A stretch of 6,347 nucleotides of DNA from Mageeibacillus sp. UBA5734. GTDB lineage: Bacteria; Bacillota; Clostridia; Saccharofermentanales; UBA5734. The notes below the pieces were generated by a model. It did no database searches, was not told the DNA's origin, and saw nothing but the letters and a program-made list of their open reading frames with translations. The stretch spans positions 1 to 6,347 of the forward strand of contig DIGA01000075.1 in the NCBI GenBank assembly GCA_002419365.1, in the 5' to 3' direction. Both the position numbers and the translations under genes were made by a program. Positions 1-4,550 of the stretch are shown here, in pieces; position 1 is the stretch's first letter; the number at the start of each line of letters is the position of its first letter.

Positions 1-1371
1 CTGGCCGATATCGGCGACGAGCAGAGCATCGAGCAGGACCTCTCGACGTTCTCATCACACATGCGCAACATCATCCAGATCACCGAGAAAGCCCAGCCCA
101 GAACCCTGGTGCTGGTTGACGAACTCGGCTCCGGGACCGATCCATCGGAAGGTGCCGCCCTGGCGATTTCGATCCTCGACTATCTGCGCAACCATGGCTG
201 CCGGACGGTAGCGACCACCCATTACAAGGAACTCAAAGGCTACGCCCTGAATACACCAGGCGTGGAAAATGCCTGCTGCGAATTCGACAGCGAAACCTTG
301 CGCCCGACGTATCGCTTGCTGATCGGTGTGCCCGGTGTCAGTAACGCCTTTGCCATTTCCAGTCGCCTCGGCCTGTCGGATGAAATCATCGGGCAGGCCA
401 AGTCACTCCTGTCTGACGAGGGCATTCGCTTTGAAGAATTGGTCAGTGCGATCGAAAAGAGCCGGGTCGAAGCCGATCGTATGCGCGATGAAGTGACCCG
501 GCTGCGTGAGCAGGCCCGCGAGGAGCAGCAACGGCTCGAACGCGAACGGCTCACCTGGCAGGAAAAATCGAAGGCGATCGTCCAGCAGGCTCGCGAGGAA
601 GCCCGTGAGCTCTATGAAATGGCCCAGCTCGAAATCGAGGAACTCCTCGAGCAGACCAGAAAAGCCATGAATGAACAGGATGTCTTTGCCCGCCATCATG
701 CCGTCAGCGCCGGCCGCCAGAAAGCGCGCAGCGGCCGCAGCCGGATCGAAGGTGAAATCGGCCGGGCGACTCTGTCAGCCGGGGCAGGGAAGCGGCCAGA
801 CCGGCTCGAGGTCGGCCAGACCTATTATGCGCCTGCTCTGGAAATGACCGGCAAGCTGGTTGAAGGACCTGATAACCGCGGCCAGTGCATCCTGCAAAGC
901 GGCGCAATGAAAGTCAGCGTCCCAGCCGAAGGATTGCGGGTGCCGGGAGCGGAGCCGACTGAATCAGCCGACTGGCATGGAACAGGCCGCTCAGGAACAG
1001 GAACCAGATCCGGTCGAGGGGGCGCCGTTCGTGCGGGCAGAACGGGCGGCAAACCGGGCAAAGACCGTGGCGATCAAGTCCGATCTGGTCCGTCGCAGGG
1101 CAAGCTGACCCTGAACCGCACCCTGACCATGTCCACGGAAATCCAGCTGCTCGGCCAGACGGTTGAGGAGGCCCTGCAGACACTCGACAAATACCTCGAC
1201 GACGCGGTCCTGGCCGGTATTGCCACTGTCCGCATCGTCCACGGCAAGGGCACTGGCGCCCTGCGCGCCGCAGTTGGCCAGTACCTCAAGCGCGATCCGC
1301 GTGTGAAAACATACCGGCTGGGCACTTTTGGCGAGGGTGACAGCGGCGTCACGATCGCAGAATTGAAATAA
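1..1371 (+). CDS. mutS2: MutS2 (endonuclease/ribosome-rescue MutS paralogue), C-terminal part
   Basis: Partial at the left edge: the frame is open from base 1, and the first in-frame ATG (61) is internal to the ATPase domain. MutS2 is a cytoplasmic homodimeric ABC-class ATPase. It has been linked to suppression of recombination and, in Bacillus, to rescue of collided ribosomes. Visible in order: the ADIGDEQSIEQ segment that follows Walker A in the family (nt 4-36); Walker B VLVDELGSGTDP (about 109-144); the H-loop region TTHYKELK (about 214-237); a charged coiled coil (about 430-690); a KOW-like segment beginning RLEVGQ and running to EGLRVP (about 802-945); a Gly/Arg/Ser-rich linker (about 960-1105); and a C-terminal Smr domain (about 1135-1368) with HGKGTGALR at 1240-1266 and the family ending GEGDSGVTIAELK. 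Roughly the first half of the protein, including Walker A, lies outside the window. The linker looks out of frame (see findings). The family call is very secure. Confidence 0.96.
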   Translation: MADIGDEQSIEQDLSTFSSHMRNIIQITEKAQPRTLVLVDELGSGTDPSEGAALAISILDYLRNHGCRTVATTHYKELKGYALNTPGVENACCEFDSETLRPTYRLLIGVPGVSNAFAISSRLGLSDEIIGQAKSLLSDEGIRFEELVSAIEKSRVEADRMRDEVTRLREQAREEQQRLERERLTWQEKSKAIVQQAREEARELYEMAQLEIEELLEQTRKAMNEQDVFARHHAVSAGRQKARSGRSRIEGEIGRATLSAGAGKRPDRLEVGQTYYAPALEMTGKLVEGPDNRGQCILQSGAMKVSVPAEGLRVPGAEPTESADWHGTGRSGTGTRSGRGGAVRAGRTGGKPGKDRGDQVRSGPSQGKLTLNRTLTMSTEIQLLGQTVEEALQTLDKYLDDAVLAGIATVRIVHGKGTGALRAAVGQYLKRDPRVKTYRLGTFGEGDSGVTIAELK

Positions 1372-1403
1372 GGACCGGACAGTCGGCCTGCCGGTCCTTT
1401 CAG
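1371..1403 (+). terminator. Probable intrinsic terminator of mutS2, perhaps shared with apgM
   Basis: An 8-bp perfect stem, AGGACCGG (1371-1378) with CCGGTCCT (1391-1398), starts on the last base of the mutS2 stop codon. Inside it CAG (1380-1382) can pair with CTG (1388-1390), which extends the helix around one bulged A. Only a short T run follows (1398-1400, then CAGATTTGATT), so termination on the + strand may be partial. The hairpin lies between two convergent genes, 39 bp past the apgM stop, and could also stop apgM transcripts, although the minus strand has no good U-tract either. Confidence 0.6.
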
Positions 1404-1436
1404 ATTTGATTAGATGTCAACTATTCTTCGCCCTGA

Positions 1437-2672
1437 TTACCCGTCGATGGTGCCGGCGATGAAACGGCCAAACAAGGTATGTCCCTCGAGGATGAACACT
1501 TCAGAATCCTGACAGGTGACCTCATCATAGGCAGGTGCGCTGCGCTTGAAGGCTCCATCACTGCTGTAGGCGGCGAAGGGGACCGGTGCATTGGTATGGG
1601 TGCGCAGGGCCAGCGGGGTCGGGTGGTCGGGCAGGACCATGATCCGGTAATCTTCGCCCGTGTTCTGGTAATGTTTTTCAAGATATTCCCAGACTGGGCC
1701 AATGATGTCGCGGTCGATCTGTTCGATCGATTTGACCTTGTTATCGGTTTCTGCCCGATGGCCGCACTCGTCCGGAGCTTCGACGTGCAGGTAGACATAA
1801 TCCTGGCCGCGTTCGAATTCCATGATCGCATGCTCGGCCTTGCCGCGGAAGTTGGTGTGGATGTTTCCAGTCACCCCCGGGACTTCGACCACGCGCAAAC
1901 CGGCGCAGATGCCCAGGCCGTTGATCAGGTCTACCGCGGAAATGACCGATCCCTTGATGCCATACTGTTCTGAAAGAACGGGCAGTTCAGGGCGGGTGCC
2001 CTGGCCCCAGATCCAGATCGAGTTGGCCGGGCGCAGGTCGCGCTTGACACGGGCTTTGTTGACCGGGTGTGTGGGCAGGAAGTGGGCACTCAGTTCCATC
2101 ATGGCCAGGAGCTTGTCCGCACCCTCACCCGTCGGCAGATAGGACGTAACCTTCTGGGTCAGGATGTCATGCGGCGGTACGAGCTTCATGCTGGTCGGTC
2201 CGTTTTTCCAGATCAGGCAGTGGCGGTAGCTTTTGCCCGGGTAGAACTGGAATTCTTCGGTGGCGAACCGTTCGTTGACAACCTCGATCAGGCGGGCCGC
2301 TTCGTCACTGCCGATTTCATCCGATGAATAGTCGATCATGGTCCGCTGCCGGTAATTTTCTTCGTCAGAAAGCGTGACCAGATTGGTCCGGAATGCGACA
2401 TCACCGGGCTCCATCTCGATCGACATGCTGATCGCCTCCAGAGGTGAGCGGCCCGTATAATAGAGCTCGGGATCGTATCCCATGACCGACATGTTTGCGG
2501 TGTCGCTGCCGGGTGAAAGCGTGTCCGGCACCGTTTTGACCAGACCAGCCGTTCCCAGGCCGGCCATCCGGTCCATGTTCGGCTTTTTCGCAACTTGTAG
2601 CGGTGTACGGTGTCCCAGAGCTTCAACAGGCAGATCGGCCATGCCGTCACCCAGGAAAATGATATATTTCAT
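1437..2672 (-). CDS. apgM: Cofactor-independent phosphoglycerate mutase, archaeal type (COG3635)
   Basis: A 411-residue protein of the alkaline-phosphatase superfamily, expected to interconvert 3- and 2-phosphoglycerate in glycolysis and gluconeogenesis using two divalent metals. Visible: the N-terminal strand IIFLGDGMAD with metal ligand D9; the nucleophile motif PGSDTANMSVMGYDP, with S56 the likely phosphorylated serine; YYTGRSPLEA (residues 71-80); APDECGH with D301 and H305; and LPDHPTPLALRTH with D349, H350 and H359. All expected metal and catalytic residues are present and the length is normal. The start at 2672 has GAGAGG (2679-2684 on the complement) six bases upstream. The gene is monocistronic here, convergent with mutS2 and divergent from the ATPase gene. 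Bacterial members of this subfamily have also been proposed to be homoserine kinases. No threonine-pathway gene is visible nearby, so the mutase call is preferred, but substrate cannot be settled from sequence. Confidence 0.93.
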   Translation of the reverse strand: MKYIIFLGDGMADLPVEALGHRTPLQVAKKPNMDRMAGLGTAGLVKTVPDTLSPGSDTANMSVMGYDPELYYTGRSPLEAISMSIEMEPGDVAFRTNLVTLSDEENYRQRTMIDYSSDEIGSDEAARLIEVVNERFATEEFQFYPGKSYRHCLIWKNGPTSMKLVPPHDILTQKVTSYLPTGEGADKLLAMMELSAHFLPTHPVNKARVKRDLRPANSIWIWGQGTRPELPVLSEQYGIKGSVISAVDLINGLGICAGLRVVEVPGVTGNIHTNFRGKAEHAIMEFERGQDYVYLHVEAPDECGHRAETDNKVKSIEQIDRDIIGPVWEYLEKHYQNTGEDYRIMVLPDHPTPLALRTHTNAPVPFAAYSSDGAFKRSAPAYDEVTCQDSEVFILEGHTLFGRFIAGTIDG

Positions 2673-2720
2673 ATAAAACCTCTCAATGTGCCCTGTGTCG
2701 GCATCGAATAATCTTGTGGC

Positions 2721-2740
2721 ATGATTCTATCCGGAATCAT
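2721..2740. promoter_or_regulatory. Operator-like inverted repeat at the apgM transcription start
   Basis: A perfect dyad: ATGATTC (2721-2727), six-base spacer TATCCG, GAATCAT (2734-2740). It overlaps the first bases of the predicted apgM -10 box and covers the predicted start site, a position typical of a repressor operator. There is no T run after it in either direction, so it is unlikely to be a terminator. The regulator is unknown. Confidence 0.45.
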
Positions 2741-2767
2741 TCTAGCGAAGCAGACAACTGGCCGCAA
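2739..2767 (-). promoter_or_regulatory. Sigma-70-type promoter for apgM
   Basis: On the minus strand, TTGCGG (2767-2762) and TAGAAT (2744-2739) are separated by exactly 17 bases. Transcription would start near 2732, giving a leader of about 60 nt before the apgM ATG. The same -35 hexamer with the same spacing appears in the promoter at 4241-4269, which supports the reading. A second TAGAAT-like hexamer lies a few bases downstream but has no -35 at a suitable distance. Confidence 0.65.
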
Positions 2768-2927
2768 TTCACTGCCTTTAATAATATGCGTTATTTCCTG
2801 CCCAGTTGCGTATCATTCGCGCTTGCCAGAGCAATGGGGGATCCGCACAATGAAACCACGCCAGAATTTATTTCATCACGCGGAGTGGGATTTGTGCGAT
2901 AACGATAAATGAACATTCCATCGATAT
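2768..2927. other. Divergent intergenic region without a convincing gene
   Basis: AT-richer stretch between apgM and the ATPase gene. Short open frames here lack homology-like composition and good ribosome binding sites. The ATPase gene needs a promoter in this stretch. The best candidate I see is TTGCCA (2824-2829) with CACAAT (2846-2851) at 16-bp spacing, whose -10 is poor, so I do not call it as a separate feature. Confidence 0.4.
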
Positions 2928-2934
2928 AGAAAGG
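2928..2934 (+). promoter_or_regulatory. Ribosome binding site that fixes the ATPase start
   Basis: AGAAAGG lies six bases before the ATG at 2941. The later in-frame ATGs at 2983, 3001 and 3019, which would give a more usual N-terminus for a P-loop protein, have no purine-rich site in front of them, so the 2941 start is preferred. Confidence 0.6.
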
Positions 2935-2940
2935 TTTATC

Positions 2941-3768
2941 ATGCCTCAATTTATCACTCGAAATCGGCAACCTGGTCGCGAAATGACATCCGGTCATGAA
3001 ATGACATCCGGTCATGGCATGACCGGAACTCCAGCCCGGATCACCGTTTTTGTCGGTGCTTACGGCAGTGGAAAATCCGAAATCAGCGTCAACTTCGCCC
3101 TCTGGCTGGCCCAAAATATCCGTCAGGAGGGTCAACGGGTGATCCTGTGCGATCTCGATATGATCAATCCCTACTATCGTTCGGCTGACGCACGTGCATT
3201 GCTGGCTGACAACCAGATCGAGCTCGTAGCCTCGATGTACGCCAATACCAATGTCGACGTCCCGTCCATGCCACCCGAGGTTTTTTCAGTGTTTGACAAT
3301 CCCGACGTCCTGGCCGTCCTCGACATCGGCGGCGAAGACCTCGGCGCACGCGTCGTCGGCTCTCTGCGCAACCGGTTGGCCGGCGAAGATTTTGCCATCA
3401 ACTTGGTGGTCAATCCCTACCGCCCGATGACCGGGACTCCGGAAGGCATTGCCCGTGCCGCCGCAGAAATCGAGTCCGCGACCGGCCTGCGCCTTCATGG
3501 GATAGTCGACAACGCCAACTTGCTGGAAACTGCAAACTGGCACCTGATCGAAGAGAGCTATCCGATCGTGACTGCAGGCGCCCGCCTGGCCGGACTGCCA
3601 ATTGTGTTTGCCGCGACGATGGAGGAACCAGAGTTGGCTGATGCGGCTGACGGAACCGATGGGTCCGATGTGTCCATGCAAGCGGATGTGCGTGTAGACG
3701 ACAGCATCTTGGTTGATTTGCCGGTTCTAAACCTTGTCCGCTCGATCCATTATCCAACGGACCGCTGA
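2941..3768 (+). CDS. P-loop ATPase, SIMIBI-like (MinD/ParA-related fold), function unknown
   Basis: A 275-residue soluble protein with no signal peptide or membrane segment. Visible: Walker A GAYGSGKSE (residues 39-47), of the classical type and lacking the extra lysine of true MinD/ParA proteins; CDLDMINPYYRS (70-81), a switch-like segment after the second strand; Walker B VLDIGGEDLGAR (126-137); NPYRPMT (158-164); and DNANLLE (190-196), a plausible base-recognition segment. The residues before the P-loop are unusual: the hexapeptide EMTSGH occurs twice (14-25), followed by GMTG, encoded by a tandem DNA repeat. Near the C-terminus an acidic Asp/Ala/Gly/Ser stretch (about residues 232-253) looks like a linker. 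Related ATPases seem, from memory, to occur near 2-oxoacid:ferredoxin oxidoreductase genes in Clostridia, and one such operon lies about 565 bp downstream. A role in its maturation or regulation is inference only. The repeat block begins directly at its stop codon. Confidence 0.82.
   Translation: MPQFITRNRQPGREMTSGHEMTSGHGMTGTPARITVFVGAYGSGKSEISVNFALWLAQNIRQEGQRVILCDLDMINPYYRSADARALLADNQIELVASMYANTNVDVPSMPPEVFSVFDNPDVLAVLDIGGEDLGARVVGSLRNRLAGEDFAINLVVNPYRPMTGTPEGIARAAAEIESATGLRLHGIVDNANLLETANWHLIEESYPIVTAGARLAGLPIVFAATMEEPELADAADGTDGSDVSMQADVRVDDSILVDLPVLNLVRSIHYPTDR
2980..3015. repeat. 18-bp perfect tandem duplication in the ATPase 5' coding region
   Basis: GAAATGACATCCGGTCAT occurs twice in a row (2980-2997 and 2998-3015). 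The period is a multiple of three, so the frame is kept and the hexapeptide EMTSGH is duplicated. Each copy holds a smaller dyad, ATGAC-ATCCG-GTCAT. A decayed third copy follows in the opposite sense as part of the palindrome at 3007-3027. Confidence 0.95.
3007..3027. repeat. 21-bp palindrome inside the ATPase 5' coding region
   Basis: Two perfect 10-bp arms, TCCGGTCATG (3007-3016) and CATGACCGGA (3018-3027), flank a single G. In RNA this could form an 8-bp GC-rich stem with a five-base loop about 65 nt after the start codon. In DNA it looks like a protein-binding site. It overlaps the second copy of the 18-bp duplication. Confidence 0.9.
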
Positions 3769-3774
3769 TACTCG

Positions 3775-3927
3775 CGCCAAGTCTGACCACGTATACGGAA
3801 CATTTCGTGCTTGGTTCCAGACGTGGCGCGACGGGTGGCACCCGGGATGGAACATTCTACGAATGGGGCCAGAGGTACGACCAAGTCTGGCACCGTGGGC
3901 GGAATGTTCCGGATTTGGGGTCGGTCC
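3775..3927 (+). repeat. Left array of degenerate 52-bp repeats
   Basis: Units in + orientation: a partial unit (3775-3796), A (3797-3848), B (3849-3900) and the first part of C (3901 to about 3927). A and B are each exactly 52 bp. Conserved blocks are a start of the form GGAAnnTTC (GGAACATTT, GGAACATTC, GGAATGTTC), TGGGGYC near position 16, and GGCACC near position 41. The partial unit and B share CCAAGTCTG. The array begins seven bases after the ATPase stop codon. Because 52 is not a multiple of three, successive units fall in different frames and the array is unlikely to encode protein. Confidence 0.85.
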
Positions 3928-4020
3928 TATGTCGGAGCACAAAAGTGGAAGATCTTGGCTTGATCTGGAGAAGGCTACTGTCGCAGGCGTCTTAGGACCT
4001 CCCGGAGTTGTTGCCGTTTT

Positions 4021-4186
4021 GGTGCACCGACCCCAATTGTGGAAAATTCCATCCAAAGTGCCAGACCTACGGCCACCCCTGGCCCCAGATCGTGAATATT
4101 CCGCCCGCGGGGCCACTCTTCGCGCCACCCCTGGTGCAGATTTCGGCAATTGCCGATTTTGGGCGCACCCTTCGCGCGACCCCCTT
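4021..4186 (-). repeat. Right array of the same 52-bp repeats, inverted
   Basis: On the minus strand the order is a partial unit (4186-4155), A' (4154-4103), B' (4102-4051) and C' (4050 to about 4021). A' and B' are each exactly 52 bp. The arrays correspond unit by unit: by hand alignment B and B' agree at about 33 of 52 positions, the first 27 bases of C and C' at 22, and bases 21-52 of A and A' at 24 of 32. The right array is therefore an inverted, diverged copy of the left one, or the two are held together by pairing. Confidence 0.85.
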
Positions 4187-4187
4187 G

Positions 4188-4219
4188 TTGCTTAATAAAT
4201 ATTTCACGATAATAAGCAA
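4188..4219. promoter_or_regulatory. Inverted repeat upstream of the oxidoreductase promoter
   Basis: TTGCTTA (4188-4194) and TAAGCAA (4213-4219) form a perfect 7-bp dyad across an 18-bp AT-rich spacer. The centres of the two arms are 25 bp apart. The right arm ends 21 bp before the -35 box, a place where an activator dimer could bind. There is no direct evidence for a regulator. Confidence 0.35.
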
Positions 4220-4240
4220 AGAACCCCGATCGAGTAAAGC

Positions 4241-4269
4241 TTGCGGCTTTTTCGGACAAAGCCTATAAT
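4241..4269 (+). promoter_or_regulatory. Sigma-70-type promoter of the 2-oxoacid:ferredoxin oxidoreductase operon
   Basis: TTGCGG (4241-4246) and a perfect TATAAT (4264-4269) are separated by 17 bases. Transcription should start near 4276, giving a leader of about 58 nt. The -35 box lies in the loop of a small hairpin, AAAGC (4236-4240) with GCTTT (4246-4250), followed by two more T, which could act as a weak terminator for read-through from upstream. Confidence 0.78.
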
Positions 4270-4322
4270 CAGAAAAAGATTGTATACAGACCATTCATCT
4301 ACCCACTGCCTTTCGCCGCTAC

Positions 4323-4328
4323 AAGGAG
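4323..4328 (+). promoter_or_regulatory. Ribosome binding site fixing the delta-subunit start
   Basis: AAGGAG lies five bases before the ATG at 4334. The open frame extends further upstream to 4241, but that part overlaps the promoter and has no ribosome binding site, so 4334 is the start. Confidence 0.85.
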
Positions 4329-4333
4329 ACCGT

Positions 4334-4540
4334 ATGCCCAGAACCGAATTCACTGAAGAACGATGCAAAGGCTGCGGCCTTTGTGTTTCTGTCTGCCCGC
4401 AGAAGATCATCGCCCTGCAGAAGGACAAGCTGAACAGCAAGGGATTCCATCCGGCCGGTATCGTCGACATGGACCGGTGCACAGGCTGCACGCTGTGTGC
4501 GACCATCTGCCCGGACGTCGTCATCACCGTTTATCGCTAG
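4334..4540 (+). CDS. 2-oxoacid:ferredoxin oxidoreductase delta subunit (2x[4Fe-4S] ferredoxin-like)
   Basis: A 68-residue ferredoxin-like protein with two complete cluster motifs: CKGCGLCVSVCP (C11, C14, C17, C21) and CTGCTLCATICP (C49, C52, C55, C59). The internal segment KLNSKGFHPAG is typical of the small delta (VorD/KorD-type) subunit that passes electrons from the catalytic core to external ferredoxin. It is the first gene of the operon. Its TAG stop (4538-4540) is embedded in the ribosome binding site of the next gene, implying translational coupling. Length is normal for the family and nothing is missing. A stand-alone ferredoxin is the alternative, but the gene order argues strongly for a subunit. 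Confidence 0.93.
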   Translation: MPRTEFTEERCKGCGLCVSVCPQKIIALQKDKLNSKGFHPAGIVDMDRCTGCTLCATICPDVVITVYR

Positions 4541-4544
4541 GAGG
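4539..4544 (+). promoter_or_regulatory. Ribosome binding site of the alpha subunit, overlapping the delta stop codon
   Basis: AGGAGG lies six bases before the ATG at 4551 and shares its first two bases with the preceding TAG stop. It decides for the 4551 start over the upstream in-frame ATG at 4497, which lies inside the delta gene, and over the ATG at 4569. Confidence 0.85.
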
Positions 4545-4550
4545 AACGCC

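Larger units (their letters stand above)
3769..4190. other. Non-coding composite element: long imperfect inverted repeat built of 52-bp units
   Basis: The stretch between the ATPase gene and the control region of the oxidoreductase operon holds the two repeat arrays around a centre of roughly 3930-4020. The centre contains a small dyad, AGATC (3950-3954) with GATCT (3962-3966). A single strand could fold back so that units A, B and C pair with A', B' and C', giving a long interrupted hairpin. I see no transposase, tRNA or known riboswitch in it, and no good T run at its end. Open frames cross it on both strands but have no ribosome binding sites and no recognisable domain. It could be a miniature mobile or palindromic repeat element, a structured RNA, or an array of phased protein-binding sites. 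I do not recognise the family. Confidence 0.7.

Noticed and set aside
706..760. Second possible frameshift in MutS2 around the Arg/Ser/Gly-rich SAGRQKARSGRSR segment
   Set aside because: Third positions in the annotated frame are strongly GC-rich here, as in the rest of the gene, and no alternative frame gives a better continuous reading.
1141..1180. Atypical start of the Smr domain (IQLLGQ instead of the common LDLRG form)
   Set aside because: LLG-type variants occur in other MutS2 proteins, and the rest of the Smr domain, including HGKGTGALR, is intact. It is not evidence of inactivation.
1479..1973. 164-codon + strand open frame inside apgM
   Set aside because: It is the antisense shadow of a well-supported apgM. 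It shows no promoter, no Shine-Dalgarno site and no motifs.
2714..2912. Two short overlapping + strand open frames in the apgM/ATPase gap
   Set aside because: Composition is that of intergenic DNA, they overlap the apgM promoter, and neither has a convincing ribosome binding site.
3775..4186. CRISPR array
   Set aside because: The units are contiguous 52-bp degenerate copies with no unique spacers, and the two halves are inverted. No cas gene is present.
3734..4195. 153-codon + strand open frame overlapping the ATPase end and crossing the whole repeat element
   Set aside because: No ribosome binding site, no domain, and the 52-bp period shifts the frame of each unit. Its length is explained by low stop density in GC-rich sequence. 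I would reconsider only if homologues keep it open.
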